A DNA stretch of 64,000 nucleotides from Agromyces kandeliae (GTDB taxonomy: Bacteria > Actinomycetota > Actinomycetes > Actinomycetales > Microbacteriaceae), in the NCBI RefSeq assembly GCF_009674665.1, contig NZ_WKJD01000021.1:124001-188000 (forward strand). The letters are read 5' to 3'. Position numbers and translations under genes: made by a program. Of this stretch, positions 35,169 through 45,219 are shown in pieces. Under the pieces are notes generated by a model. It saw nothing but the letters and a program-made list of their open reading frames with translations, was not told the DNA's origin and searched no databases. How positions within the stretch are numbered: position 1 is the first letter of the stretch; each line of letters opens with the position of its first letter.

Positions 35169-35699
35169 TCAGGCGGGGAGCGCCGCGAGTTCGGCCGCGA
35201 CCTTCCTCGCCCACGCGTCGATCGCGTCCCAGTCGCGGAAGTCGCCTGCGGGCAGCGCGTCGTTCGCGGGCATCCAGCTCACGATGCGATCGCGACCCTT
35301 GAGGTGCTCGGTGTCGAGCGCCCCGAAGAACACCATGGTGCCGCGCGGGTGGATGAGCTCCTCGAACTCGGCGAACTCCTTCGGGGCGGCGCCGGCGAGC
35401 ACGTCGTTGCCGTCCTGGTCGACGCGCTCGGTTCCGAGGGGGCCGCTGGAGAACAGCCAGACCGGCCTGCCGCCGAGCAGCTCGTGGTTGTGCCGCACGA
35501 ACCGCCGCGCCTCCTTGCGCCACCTGCCCAGGTAGGTGGCGCTGCCGATGACGAACGCGTCGAACCCCTCGGGGAACTCGACGTCGTCGCAGTGCTCGAT
35601 GTCGACCTCGTGGTCGGCGTCGCGCAGGCGATCGGCGATCCGGTCGGCGATGCCCCGCGTCGCACCGTACTTGCTCGAGTACGCGACCAGCACGCGCAT
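35169..35699 (-). CDS. Flavodoxin-domain protein
   Basis: A 176-residue protein. The FMN phosphate loop is LVAYSSKYGATRGIADRIA. It also has DAFVIGSATYLGRWRKEARRF and VWLFSSGPLG with MVFFGALD. It resembles menaquinone-dependent protoporphyrinogen oxidase (HemG)-like flavodoxins, but the role is not certain. The frame opens upstream at 35738, but the ATG at 35699 begins the first strand. It sits between prfB and ftsE on the same strand. Confidence 0.9.
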   Translation of the reverse strand: MRVLVAYSSKYGATRGIADRIADRLRDADHEVDIEHCDDVEFPEGFDAFVIGSATYLGRWRKEARRFVRHNHELLGGRPVWLFSSGPLGTERVDQDGNDVLAGAAPKEFAEFEELIHPRGTMVFFGALDTEHLKGRDRIVSWMPANDALPAGDFRDWDAIDAWARKVAAELAALPA

Positions 35700-35819
35700 G
35701 ATGCCCACTCCCCCCGCGGGACGCCCGTGGTCCCACACGCGTGAGGGTAGGCCGCGCGGTCAGTGGCGGCCGGTGCCGAAGGTCCCGTGCGCCGGAGTAC
35801 CGGATGCCGCGTCAGCGGC

Positions 35820-36929
35820 TCAGGCGTCGTCCTTCTGCTTGCGCCACCGGATGCCGGCCGCGATGAGGCCGTCGAGGTCGCCGTCGAACACCGTCGCCGG
35901 GTTGCCGACCTCGTAGCCGGTGCGCAGGTCCTTCACGAGCTGCTGGCCGTAGAGGAAGTAGGAGCGCATCTGGTCGCCCCAGCTCGCCGTGATGGTGCCG
36001 GCGAGCTCCTTCTTCTTCGCCGCCTCCTCCTCGCGCTTGAGCAGGAGCAGGCGGGTCTGGAGGACGCGCATGGCCGCGGCTCGGTTCTGGATCTGCGACT
36101 TCTCGTTCTGCATCGAGACGACGATGCCGGTCGGGATGTGCGTGAGGCGCACGGCCGAGTCCGTCGTGTTGACCGACTGGCCGCCGGGGCCCGACGAGCG
36201 GAACACGTCGACGCGGATGTCGTTCTCGGGGATGTCGACCTCCTGCGCCTCCTCCATCACCGGGATGACCTCGACGGCGGCGAAGCTCGTCTGCCGCTTG
36301 TCGGCGGAGCCGAACGGGCTGATGCGGGCGAGGCGGTGCGTGCCGGCCTCGACGGAGAGGGTTCCGTACGCGTAGGGCACGTCGATCTCGAAGGTCGCGG
36401 ACTTGATTCCCGCACCCTCGGCATACGAGGTGTCCATGACCTTGACGGGGTACTTGTGCCGCTCGGCCCAACGCAGGTACATGCGCATGAGCATCTCCGC
36501 GAAGTCGGTGGCGTCGTCGCCGCCGGCGCCCGAGCGGATGGTGACGACCGCGCCGCGCGGATCGTACTCGCCGTCGAGCAGGGTCTGCACCTCGAGCTGG
36601 CTGACGGTCTCCTCGAGCGCCGCGAGTTCCTTGCGGGCCTCGACGGCGGAGTCCTCGTCCTCCATCTCGTTCGCGAGTTCGACGAGGACCTCGAGGTCGT
36701 CGATGCGGCGCTCGACCTCGAGGACGCGCTTGAGCTCGGACTGGCGGTGGCTGAGCGCGCTCGTCACCTTCTGCGCGTTGGCGGGGTCGTCCCAGAGGGA
36801 CGGGACGCCGGCCTCCTCGGAGAGCCGGGCGATGTCGGCCTTGAGGGCGTCGACGTCGACCACGGCGCGGATGTCGCTGAAGGTGCTGCGCAGGGAGGCG
36901 ATCTCCTGCGTGAGGTCAAGATCCAACAT
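35820..36929 (-). CDS. prfB: Peptide chain release factor 2
   Basis: Recognises UGA and UAA and releases the peptide. The 369 residues contain the SPF anticodon-like motif ([14 protein letters not shown]) and the catalytic GGQ in [13 protein letters not shown] (~residue 245). The reading frame is continuous, so the programmed +1 frameshift of E. coli prfB is absent. It is divergent from the MFS gene and heads the ftsEX-smpB array. Confidence 0.97.
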   Translation of the reverse strand: MLDLDLTQEIASLRSTFSDIRAVVDVDALKADIARLSEEAGVPSLWDDPANAQKVTSALSHRQSELKRVLEVERRIDDLEVLVELANEMEDEDSAVEARKELAALEETVSQLEVQTLLDGEYDPRGAVVTIRSGAGGDDATDFAEMLMRMYLRWAERHKYPVKVMDTSYAEGAGIKSATFEIDVPYAYGTLSVEAGTHRLARISPFGSADKRQTSFAAVEVIPVMEEAQEVDIPENDIRVDVFRSSGPGGQSVNTTDSAVRLTHIPTGIVVSMQNEKSQIQNRAAAMRVLQTRLLLLKREEEAAKKKELAGTITASWGDQMRSYFLYGQQLVKDLRTGYEVGNPATVFDGDLDGLIAAGIRWRKQKDDA

Positions 36930-36996
36930 GTCCCGACCAGCCTAGTGGCCCCGGCCGTGAGCGACCTGCGCGGGCCTCGCGCGTACATTGGGAGCG

Positions 36997-38325
36997 ATGA
37001 CGTCCGACACCGCCCACCCGTTCTCGTGGCGGTCGATCGTCCTCCCCGCGTACCTGCCGACGCTGCTGTTCTCGCTCGGCGAGGGCGCGCTCGTCCCGGT
37101 CATCCCGGTCGTCGCGGTCGACCGCGGAGCGTCGCTCGCGCTCGCGGGCCTCATCGCGGCCATGCTCATGGTCGGCGGGCTGGTCGGCGACCTGCCGGCC
37201 GGCTGGCTCGTCGCCCGCACCGGTGAACGCCCCGCGATGATCGGCGCGTCGGCGCTCGCCTCGGCGGGCACGCTGCTGGCCCTCCTGGTGCCGACCGCGT
37301 GGGCGCTGGCGGTCGGCGTGTTCCTCCTCGGGCTGGCGACGGCCGTGTTCGGGCTCGCGCGGCACGCGTTCCTCACGAGCTACGTCCCGGCGCGCGTGCG
37401 CGCCCGCGCGCTGTCGACGCTCGCGGGCGTGTTCCGCGGCGGCTGGGCGATCGGGCCGTTCACCGCGGCCGCGATCATCGCCTGGACCGGATCGGCGACG
37501 GCCGTGTTCTGGGTGCTGGTCGCGTCGTGCGCCACGGTCGTCGCGGTCCTGCTCGTCCTCCCCGACCCCGAGCGGGTGTTCGGCGCCGCGGTGCGTGCAC
37601 GGGCGGCGTCCGTCGGGAAGGCGGGCGGCGCCGCGACCGTCGAGCAGGGGCGAGCGGATGCCGCGGGCGGCATCCGCCACGCCGTCGTCGCCTATCGCGG
37701 CGTGCTCGCGCGGATCGGAAGCGGGATCGGGCTGCTGGCCGCGCTCCGCGCCAGCCGCATCGTGATCCTCCCGCTGTGGGCGGTCTCGCTGGGCATGCGA
37801 CCGGATGCCGCAGCGCTCGTCATCGGCGTCGCCGCGACGGTCGACTTCGCGCTGTTCTACGTGAGCGGTCACGTGATGGACCGGCACGGGCGCCTGTGGA
37901 GCGCCATCCCGGGCCTCGTGGGGCTCGCGATCGGGCACCTCGTGCTGTCCGTCACGCACGACCTGCCCGGTGCGGTCGCGTGGTTCACGGGCGCGGCGAT
38001 GCTGCTCGGCGTCGCGAACGGGCTCTCCTCGGGCGTCATCCTGACCCTCGGGGCCGACCTCGCGCCCGCGTCGAACCCGGCGCCCTTCCTCGGCGCGTTC
38101 CGCACGATCGCCGACGCCGGCGGGGCCGCCGCACCCCTCGCGATCTCGGCGATCACCTCGGCGCTCTCGCTCATGGCCGCCGCGGCGGTGATGGGCGTGC
38201 TCGGCCTCGTCGGGGCGGGCATGCTGTGGCGATGGATCCCGCGGTACGTGCCGCGCGCGTCGCGGCATCCGTCGCCCGAACCGCCCGAGCCCGATGAGGC
38301 GTGGACGCCCGCGACCGACACCTGA
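36997..38325 (+). CDS. MFS transporter
   Basis: A 442-residue major facilitator with twelve hydrophobic segments. The loop 2-3 motif reads GDLPAGWLVARTGERPAMI (D-x-x-GxxxxRxGxR form), and the second half repeats it as GHVMDRHGRLWSAI. Drug or metabolite efflux is typical of such proteins; the substrate is unknown. ATG 36997 is chosen over TTG 36988, since GGGAG lies just before it. Confidence 0.9.
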   Translation: MTSDTAHPFSWRSIVLPAYLPTLLFSLGEGALVPVIPVVAVDRGASLALAGLIAAMLMVGGLVGDLPAGWLVARTGERPAMIGASALASAGTLLALLVPTAWALAVGVFLLGLATAVFGLARHAFLTSYVPARVRARALSTLAGVFRGGWAIGPFTAAAIIAWTGSATAVFWVLVASCATVVAVLLVLPDPERVFGAAVRARAASVGKAGGAATVEQGRADAAGGIRHAVVAYRGVLARIGSGIGLLAALRASRIVILPLWAVSLGMRPDAAALVIGVAATVDFALFYVSGHVMDRHGRLWSAIPGLVGLAIGHLVLSVTHDLPGAVAWFTGAAMLLGVANGLSSGVILTLGADLAPASNPAPFLGAFRTIADAGGAAAPLAISAITSALSLMAAAAVMGVLGLVGAGMLWRWIPRYVPRASRHPSPEPPEPDEAWTPATDT

Positions 38326-38427
38326 GCGGCGCTGCGTCGCACGGGCCGGATGGCCCGCGACGGCGCGGGCGGCCGGAGTAGCGTCGGCACCGGGCGGTGG
38401 GTTCGCCACCGCCGGAGCGGAGGCGGC

Positions 38428-39621
38428 GTGCGGGCTGCGGTCATCGGTGCCGGGATCGCGGGACTCGCGAGCGCGAGGCAACTGGCGCTCGCCGGGTGGG
38501 AGGTCGACGTGCTCGAGCGGGCCGACGGGCCGCGTGCGGACGGCTACATGATGGACTTCTTCGGCCTCGGCTTCGACGCCGCCGAGCGCATCGGGGTCCT
38601 GCCGCGGCTGCGCGAGGTGTCGTACCGCATCGGCGCCGTCGAGTACGTCGACGCCCGGTCGGGCCGGCGGACCGCGAGCATCGACTACGACGCGTTCGCG
38701 TCGGCGCTCGGTGGCCGGCTGCTCAGCCTCATGCGTCCCGACCTGGAGCTCGTGCTGCTCGACGCGATCGGCGACGCGCCCGACGGCTCGGTGCGCGTCC
38801 ACTACGGCGTGCCGTACCGCGCGTCCGAGGCGGCGGGCGCCGGCACGGGACTCGGCGCGCGGCTCGCGGGCGCCGACCTCGTGGTCGGCGCCGACGGCGT
38901 GCACTCGAGCGTGCGCGAGGCCCTGTTCGGCGATGAGCGGCAGTTCGTGCGCCCGCTCGGGCTCCGGGCCGCGGCCTACGTGATCGACGGCGCACCCGAC
39001 CTGCACGCCGAGTTCGACGGGCGGTTCGTGCTCACCGACACCGTCGACCGCCAGGCCGGCATCTACGGGCTGCGCGACGGACGGGTCGCCGCGTTCCTCG
39101 CCTACCGCGAGGACGCGCAGGACGCGATGGAACCCGATGAGGACGCACCGACGCGCCTGCGCCGCGTGTTCGGGGGCCTGTGGCACCCGATCGACCGACT
39201 GCTCGACCGCTGCCCGGCGCACCCCTACGACGACGTGGTGGCGCAGGTGGTGCTTCCGGCTTGGCACCGCGGCAGCACCGTGCTCGCCGGCGACGGATGC
39301 CAGGCCGTGTCGCTCCTCGCGGGGCAGGGCGCGTCGATGGCGATCGCGGGCGCCGAGCTGCTGGCCGATCTCGTCGGGCCGTGCCGCGACGCCGCATCGA
39401 TCGAGGAGGCGCTCGGCGAGTACGAGCGCCGGTGGCGTCCGGTCGTCGAGGAGAAGCAGGCCGCCGGACGGCGCGCGGCGAACACGTTCCTGCCCCCCGA
39501 TCGATTCCGGCTCCTGCTCCGGCGGTGGGCGTTGCGGGCCTCGGCACTGCCCGTGATCGACCGGCTCGTGATGCGTTCGATCGCGGGAGGCACCGGGTTG
39601 AAGGGCGGGACCGGAGTGTGA
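38428..39621 (+). CDS. FAD-dependent monooxygenase
   Basis: A 397-residue flavoprotein hydroxylase (PHBH/UbiH-like). The dinucleotide fold is RAAVIGAGIAGLASARQLAL, the DG motif is LVVGADGVHSSVRE, and the second FAD motif is VLAGDGCQAVSLLAGQGASMA (GD near ~residue 290). The substrate is not deducible. The GTG at 38428 follows GGAGG and starts the Rossmann strand. The stop overlaps the next start (GTGA). Confidence 0.9.
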   Translation: MRAAVIGAGIAGLASARQLALAGWEVDVLERADGPRADGYMMDFFGLGFDAAERIGVLPRLREVSYRIGAVEYVDARSGRRTASIDYDAFASALGGRLLSLMRPDLELVLLDAIGDAPDGSVRVHYGVPYRASEAAGAGTGLGARLAGADLVVGADGVHSSVREALFGDERQFVRPLGLRAAAYVIDGAPDLHAEFDGRFVLTDTVDRQAGIYGLRDGRVAAFLAYREDAQDAMEPDEDAPTRLRRVFGGLWHPIDRLLDRCPAHPYDDVVAQVVLPAWHRGSTVLAGDGCQAVSLLAGQGASMAIAGAELLADLVGPCRDAASIEEALGEYERRWRPVVEEKQAAGRRAANTFLPPDRFRLLLRRWALRASALPVIDRLVMRSIAGGTGLKGGTGV

Positions 39622-40478
39622 GCGTGCGCGGCGTGCTGCTCGACCTCGACGGCGTGTTCTACGTCGGGGACGAGCCGGTGCCGGGCGGCGCCGAGGCGGT
39701 CGCCTGGCTCGTCGAGCGCGGCATCCCCCACCGATTCGTGACGAACACGACGTCGCGCCCGCGGCGCGGGATCGTCGCGAAGCTGCGGGCCATGGGCATC
39801 GAGGTCGATGCGGCCGACGTGCTCACGCCGGTCGTGGCGGCGGCGGCGTGGCTGGAATCGGAGGGATGCCGTCATCCGGCGCTGTTCGTGCCCGAGGCCA
39901 CCGCCTCGGAGTTCGCCGAGCTCGGCGTGGCCGGCGCGGAACCCTCCGGGTCGGCGGACGCCGTCGTGGTCGGCGACCTCGGGAGCGGATGGGACTTCGC
40001 GACCATGAATCGGGCGTTCCGGCTGCTCGCCGAGGATCCCGGCATCCCGCTGGTCGCCCTCGGCCTCACGCGGTACTGGCGTGCCGAGGACGGACTGCGG
40101 CTCGACGTCGGCGCGTTCGTGCGCGCCCTCGAGTACGCCTCGGGGCGGGAGGCGGTGGTGCTCGGCAAGCCGGCCGCCGCGTTCTACCGCGCCGCCGTCG
40201 ACTCGCTCGCGGAGGCGCCCGACGAAGCCGTCATGGTGGGCGACGACATCCGATCCGACGTCGAGGGCGCGCAGCGGGCGGGGTTGCCCGCCGTGCTCGT
40301 CCGCACCGGGAAGTTCGATCCGGCCGACCTCGACGGAGCGATCCGACCCGACGCCGTGCTCGATTCCATCGCCGGACTGCCCGAATGGTGGCGGAATCGA
40401 GCGATCGGCGGCGGAATCGACGAATCCACGGGCGAAGTCTTGACAGCGCGCGACGGGTCGCAGGAAGGTGGCCCGTAG
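39618..40478 (+). CDS. HAD-IIA family phosphatase (LHPP/NagD-like)
   Basis: A 286-residue cytoplasmic phosphohydrolase. It has motif I LLDLDGVFYVGD, motif II VTNTTSRPRR, the C2 cap typical of subclass IIA, GKPAAAFYRAA (Lys) and motif IV VMVGDDIRSDVEGAQRAGL. It is co-translated with the FAD monooxygenase through a GTGA overlap. The substrate is unknown. Confidence 0.92.
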   Translation: MSVRGVLLDLDGVFYVGDEPVPGGAEAVAWLVERGIPHRFVTNTTSRPRRGIVAKLRAMGIEVDAADVLTPVVAAAAWLESEGCRHPALFVPEATASEFAELGVAGAEPSGSADAVVVGDLGSGWDFATMNRAFRLLAEDPGIPLVALGLTRYWRAEDGLRLDVGAFVRALEYASGREAVVLGKPAAAFYRAAVDSLAEAPDEAVMVGDDIRSDVEGAQRAGLPAVLVRTGKFDPADLDGAIRPDAVLDSIAGLPEWWRNRAIGGGIDESTGEVLTARDGSQEGGP

Positions 40479-40571
40479 GGTCCGCACAGCGTCAGAAGCG
40501 TGGCGATCTCGGGACGCACAACGTCGTCGTCACCAATCCCCTCTGGCCGGAGACGGACCGGAGGGGTCGTC

Positions 40572-43500
40572 ATGACTGGAAACCGTTCCACCCGAACCCG
40601 GATCGCCCTCGGAACCGCCGTCGCGGCACTCGCCGCGGCGATGCTGAGTCCCATCGGCGCGAACGCCGCCGAGGACGACGTGGGTGAACTCGACATGTAC
40701 ACCGCGGAGGTCAGCTCGGAGCAGGCGGCCGACATGGCCGCGTCCGGGCTCGACATCGCCGCGAGCAAGGCATCCGGACGCGGAGTCGAGATGCAGCTCA
40801 TCCTCTCCGAGGACGAGGCCAAGGGGCTCGCCGACCGTGGCATCGACGTGAAGCTGACCAAGGGCAAGAACGGCAAATCGGCCAAGCAGTCGGCCCAGGA
40901 GCAGGCCGCCTCGGGCTACACGGTGTGGCGCTCCTACGACGAGCCGGGCGGCTTCCGCGACCAGATGTACCAGATCGCGAAGGACAACCCGCAGCTCGTC
41001 AAGCTCGTCGTGCTCGGGCACACCTACCAGGGCCGCGAGATCATCGCGCTGAAGGTCACCCAGGGCGCGAAGGGCCAGAAGGACGGATCCCGTCCCGCGG
41101 TGCTCTACAGCTCGACGCAGCACGCGCGCGAGTGGATCTCGGCGGAGACCAATCGGCGCCTGCTCAACTGGTACCTCGACGAGTGGAAGTCGAACGACAA
41201 GGAGGTCAAGGACCTCCTGAAGTCCACCGAACTCTGGTTCCTCCTCGTCGCCAATCCCGACGGGTACCAGTACACGTTCGACACCGAGCGGCTGTGGCGG
41301 AAGAACCTCCGCGACAACGACGGCAACGGCGAGATCACGCGCGGCGACGGCGTCGACCCGAACCGCAACTACCCGGAGCACTTCGCGTACGACGAGGAGG
41401 GCTCGTCGTCGCAGACCTCGAGCGAGACCTACCGCGGCCCGTCGCCGGCGTCCGAGCCTGAGACGCAGGCGATGATGGCGCTGTTCGACCGGGCGAACCC
41501 CGAGTTCCAGGTCAACTACCACTCCTTCGGGGAGTGGCTGCTGTACCCGGAGGGCTGGCAGATCGCCACGCCGAGTGGGGACGACCCGATCTACTACGCG
41601 CTCTCGGGCAACCTGGACAACCCGTCCATCGAGGACTTCGAACCGGGCCTGTCCTCCGACGTGCTGTACGTGACGAACGGCGAGACCACCGACTTCGCGC
41701 ACGTGTCGCACGGCACGCTCGCCTGGACGCCGGAGCTCAGCGACGGCGGCAGCGGCGGCGGGTTCGTCTTCCCCGACGACGAGGCGCTCGTGCAGGCGGA
41801 GTTCGAGCGGATCCTTCCGTTCTCGACGGATGTCGCGATGTCGGCCGTCGACCCGGCGAACCCGGTGTCGCACCTCGGCATCACGACGAAGCCGTTCTAC
41901 CTGCAGAGCGACGACGACTACAAGGTCGGCCTCCCGCAGGCGAACTTCACGTTCGACTACTCCTACGGCGACCCGCAGGAGGTGCGCGTCCTCGCGAAGC
42001 GCAGCCTCGGCGACGTCACCGTGAAGTACTCGATCAACGGCGGCGCCGCGCAGAGCGCGCCGACCTCGGAGTGGGACGGCGGCGACCGCTACGGCGGCGC
42101 GACGGACGTCTACTACCACGTGATGAGCGGCATGGTCACGGGAACCGATCCCGGCGACAGCGTCGAGGTCTGGTTCGAGGGCGGTGGCGAGACGAGCGAC
42201 TCGTTCACCTACGACGCCGTCTCGGAGTCGGGCGCCGACGTGCTGGTGCTCGCGGCCGAGGACTACACCGGCGCCTCGCCGGGGCAGGCCGGCGGACCGA
42301 ACCACCTCTCGTACTACACGGACGCGCTCGACGCGAACGGCACGAGCTACGACGTCTACGACGTCGACGCCCGTGGCCGCATCGCGGCGGACTCGCTCGG
42401 CGTGCTCTCGCACTTCGACGCCGTCGTCTGGTACACCGGCGACGACATCGTGACCCGTGAGCCCGGCTGGGGCGGCGGCAACGCGTCGCGCCTGGCGATG
42501 GACGAGCTCCTGAACGTCCGCGACTTCATGAACGAGGGCGGCCAGGTGCTGTACACGGGCGACTGGGCCGGCAGCCAGTACACGCCGAACCTCGGCACGC
42601 AGTTCTTCGATCCGACCTCGGCGAACGAGGAGTGCCGCGCCGATCCGGCCGTGCTGGCTCGATGCAAGGCGCTGTTCGGCTCGGGCGACGCGACGAACGA
42701 CGTGCTGCAGTACTGGCTCGGTGCCTACGTGGCCGTCGACTCGGCAGGCCTGGACGACCAGGGCGACGTGCTCGACGCGCTCGGCGTGGACGTCCCGCTC
42801 GAGGGCCTCAGCTGGGGCTTCAACGGCGGCGACAGCGCGCAGAACCAGTTCCACACGAACTCGTTCATCACCACGAGCGGCGTGCTGCCGGTGGCGGACT
42901 ACCCGCAGTTCGAGAGCTGGGTCTCGGCCCGCTGGGACCGCGCGGGCGGTCCGTTCGAGCCGCACACGGGTGACTACTACCTGTACTCGCAGCTCGGCGA
43001 CGTGTCGTACAAGCAGGTCATGCGCACGATCGACGTGCCGGCCGGCGGCGCGACCATGTCGTTCTGGACGTCGTACGACACCGAGGCGGACTGGGACTAC
43101 ACGTTCGTCGAGGCGCACACCCCGGGCCAGGACGACTGGACGACGCTGCCCGACGCCAACGGGCACACGACCCAGGACACGGGCCTCAGCTGCCCGGCTG
43201 GTTGGAACGAACTGCACCCGCAGCTCGACTACTACCAGACGTTCATCGACGAGAACACCTGCGACCCGAACGGGTCGAACGGCGGTGCGTGGAACGCCGC
43301 CTCGGGCAACTCGGGCGGCTGGCAGCAGTGGTCGGTCGACCTCTCCGCCTACGCGGGCGGCCAGGTCGAGGTGGCGCTGTCGTACGCCAGCGACTGGGCG
43401 ACGCAGGGCCTCGGCGTGTTCTTCGATGACATCGAGGTCTCCACGGGCGAGGGCACGACCTCGTTCGAGGCCGACCTCGGCGGCTGGGAGATCACGGGGC

Positions 43501-43682
43501 CGCCTCCGGGCAGCTCGCCGAACCCGAACAACTTCATCCGCACCACGGCGGGCGGGTTCCCGGAGGCCGCGGTCGTGGCCACGCCGGGCTCGCTCTACGC
43601 GGGCTTCGGGTTCGAGGGCATCACGGATGCCGCGGCCCGGGCCGAGTGGATGGATGCCGCGCTGGGCCACCTGCTGGACTGA
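40572..43682 (+). CDS. Secreted M14 zinc carboxypeptidase with C-terminal immune-inhibitor-A-like domain
   Basis: A 1036-residue exported peptidase. Residues 1-32 form a signal peptide cleaved after NAA or ANA. The M14 catalytic domain is ~115-430: Zn ligands His and Glu in TQHAREW and His in VNYHSFGEW, substrate Arg/Asn in DPNRNYPEHF, and the catalytic Glu in WTPELSDGG. A beta-rich region and a region with LVLAAEDYTG and VLYTGDWAGSQ (class I amidotransferase-like fold) follow. At ~800-980 is a SGGWQQWSVDLSAYAGG-type domain as in immune inhibitor A peptidases. GGAGGGG lies before the ATG. Confidence 0.93.
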   Translation: MTGNRSTRTRIALGTAVAALAAAMLSPIGANAAEDDVGELDMYTAEVSSEQAADMAASGLDIAASKASGRGVEMQLILSEDEAKGLADRGIDVKLTKGKNGKSAKQSAQEQAASGYTVWRSYDEPGGFRDQMYQIAKDNPQLVKLVVLGHTYQGREIIALKVTQGAKGQKDGSRPAVLYSSTQHAREWISAETNRRLLNWYLDEWKSNDKEVKDLLKSTELWFLLVANPDGYQYTFDTERLWRKNLRDNDGNGEITRGDGVDPNRNYPEHFAYDEEGSSSQTSSETYRGPSPASEPETQAMMALFDRANPEFQVNYHSFGEWLLYPEGWQIATPSGDDPIYYALSGNLDNPSIEDFEPGLSSDVLYVTNGETTDFAHVSHGTLAWTPELSDGGSGGGFVFPDDEALVQAEFERILPFSTDVAMSAVDPANPVSHLGITTKPFYLQSDDDYKVGLPQANFTFDYSYGDPQEVRVLAKRSLGDVTVKYSINGGAAQSAPTSEWDGGDRYGGATDVYYHVMSGMVTGTDPGDSVEVWFEGGGETSDSFTYDAVSESGADVLVLAAEDYTGASPGQAGGPNHLSYYTDALDANGTSYDVYDVDARGRIAADSLGVLSHFDAVVWYTGDDIVTREPGWGGGNASRLAMDELLNVRDFMNEGGQVLYTGDWAGSQYTPNLGTQFFDPTSANEECRADPAVLARCKALFGSGDATNDVLQYWLGAYVAVDSAGLDDQGDVLDALGVDVPLEGLSWGFNGGDSAQNQFHTNSFITTSGVLPVADYPQFESWVSARWDRAGGPFEPHTGDYYLYSQLGDVSYKQVMRTIDVPAGGATMSFWTSYDTEADWDYTFVEAHTPGQDDWTTLPDANGHTTQDTGLSCPAGWNELHPQLDYYQTFIDENTCDPNGSNGGAWNAASGNSGGWQQWSVDLSAYAGGQVEVALSYASDWATQGLGVFFDDIEVSTGEGTTSFEADLGGWEITGPPPGSSPNPNNFIRTTAGGFPEAAVVATPGSLYAGFGFEGITDAAARAEWMDAALGHLLD

Positions 43683-43777
43683 CGCGCACTCCCGTTCGGG
43701 ACACCGACACGGGCGGCCGGCGACCTTCGGGTCACCGGCCGTTCCGGTCGTCGCGCCGCTTCCGATGCCGCGGTGAT

Positions 43778-43801
43778 CGGATTGCCCGATCGGGCAATCC
43801 G
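43778..43801. promoter_or_regulatory. 24-bp perfect palindrome (operator or hairpin)
   Basis: CGGATTGCCCGATCGGGCAATCCG reads identically on both strands. It lies 96 bp after the M14 stop and 39 bp before the ATG at 43840. It could be a dimer-binding operator, or a hairpin with a 10-bp stem and GATC loop. There is no U-run, which favours an operator or a factor-dependent terminator. Confidence 0.55.
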
Positions 43802-43839
43802 CCGGCGGTGTCCGGTGCGACACTGGAAGCAGGTCGACC

Positions 43840-45219
43840 ATGGGGGTGGTGATCGTGAGGGCATCGGTGCGTGCGCCGTCACGTGCTCCGTACGCATCGC
43901 ATCCGATCGCACCTGCTCACCGGATGCACGGGCCCGCGATGGTCGCGCCGTCCCGGCTCACGCCGTCGACCACCCTGCACCTGCAGCGCCTCGCCGGGAA
44001 TGCCGCCGTCACGCGCGCACTCGCCGGGAGCGCCGGTCGCACGGTGCCGCCCGGGCAGCAGGACGAGCCCGTCGCGACGTTCCCACCGCAGCCGGTGGGG
44101 GCGCCCGCGGCGCTCGCCGAAGCGGCGGGGACCGTGCAGCGGACGATCGGCGACGGCCATGACCTGACGAACCGGCGCTTCGCCGGCGATGCCGTGCTCG
44201 AGGCCGCCTTCGACAACGAGCGGTTCGTGCGCGTCGGCTCGACGGGACCGGCGGTGTCGAAGCTGCAGCAGGCGATGGTCGACATCGGCCTCGACCTCCC
44301 GAAGTTCGGGGTCGACGCGAAGTTCGGACCCGAGACCAAGTCACGTGTGCAGGCGTTCCAGCGGTCGGCGGGCATCGTCGACGACGGCATCGTCGGCCCC
44401 ATCACGATGGGCGAGTTCAACCGTCGGATCCCCGGCGGCGGGCCGCCGCCTCCCCCACCGCCACCGCCTCCGCCACCCCTGCTGACGACGACCACCGTCG
44501 CGGCCGCACCCGACGGCGGGCCCTCGTCACGCCGGCGCGTCGGGTCGGGAGAGTTCGTCGACCTCGCCGCGTCGGCACCCGTCACCTGGACGGTCACGGC
44601 GGGCACGCTCACGATCGCGAGCGGGCCGGCGACCCGCTGGACCGCGCCGGAGACCGGATCGGTCACGGTCACGGCGACACCGGCGAGCGGTCCGCCCGCG
44701 ACCCTCGCGCTCACCGTCGTCCCGCCGGACGGCATCAGCATGACCCGGGACGTGGTGAACCCGATCCCCGCCGGCCAGGCCGGCGCCGACATGCTGACCG
44801 ACGTGGACTTCGGTCATCGGGACGTCAGCTTCGCCCGGGTGCAGTGGCTCGAGGACCCCGGCCCGCCGAGCGGGGTCAACGGCTACTTCCGATCCGGCAA
44901 GGGATCGGCGATGGACCTGAACCACCATCCGAACCCGGCGTTCGTGACCTTGCGGGCCGACAACCACTTCAAGCACGACCACTGCGGCAGCGGCTTCCCG
45001 CTCGCCCCGCCGTTCTTCCGGCTGTTCCCGCCGCCGCCGTTCTTCGGAGGCGGGTGGACGTGGTTCATTCCGAACCGGTTCCGGGTGCTCGGCTCGGGCA
45101 CCGCCGGGACGTTCTTCTTCCGTTCCGCGCAGGTCTTCGCGGTGGATTCCGTGGGAACGACCACCGTCAGCAAGCAGGGCGCCAGCATCACCCGGACGCG
45201 AGCGGGGGCGGTGACGTGA
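43840..45219 (+). CDS. Peptidoglycan-binding protein with eCIS/DUF4157-type LQRxAGNxAV motif
   Basis: A 459-residue protein without a Sec signal. Residues ~46-61 carry LHLQRLAGNAAVTRAL, the short motif found at the start of DUF4157 proteins and proteins tied to extracellular contractile injection systems. At ~127-195 is a PG_binding_1 domain (VSKLQQAMVDIGLDLP, DAKFGPETKSRVQAFQRS, DGIVGPITM). Then come twelve consecutive prolines (~202-213), an Ig-like beta domain (~222-310) and an unrecognised C-terminal domain rich in His and aromatics. It overlaps the next gene by 4 bp. It may be a cargo or effector-like protein; no injection-system structural genes are nearby. Confidence 0.8.
   Translation: MGVVIVRASVRAPSRAPYASHPIAPAHRMHGPAMVAPSRLTPSTTLHLQRLAGNAAVTRALAGSAGRTVPPGQQDEPVATFPPQPVGAPAALAEAAGTVQRTIGDGHDLTNRRFAGDAVLEAAFDNERFVRVGSTGPAVSKLQQAMVDIGLDLPKFGVDAKFGPETKSRVQAFQRSAGIVDDGIVGPITMGEFNRRIPGGGPPPPPPPPPPPPLLTTTTVAAAPDGGPSSRRRVGSGEFVDLAASAPVTWTVTAGTLTIASGPATRWTAPETGSVTVTATPASGPPATLALTVVPPDGISMTRDVVNPIPAGQAGADMLTDVDFGHRDVSFARVQWLEDPGPPSGVNGYFRSGKGSAMDLNHHPNPAFVTLRADNHFKHDHCGSGFPLAPPFFRLFPPPPFFGGGWTWFIPNRFRVLGSGTAGTFFFRSAQVFAVDSVGTTTVSKQGASITRTRAGAVT

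Noticed and set aside
35820..36929. Programmed frameshift in prfB
   Set aside because: The frame is continuous from ATG to stop with no internal UGA, so no frameshift is needed.
40530..43841. A 1103-codon open frame opposite the M14 carboxypeptidase
   Set aside because: Antisense shadow rich in Arg, Val and His with no motifs. The plus-strand protein has a signal peptide and catalytic residues.
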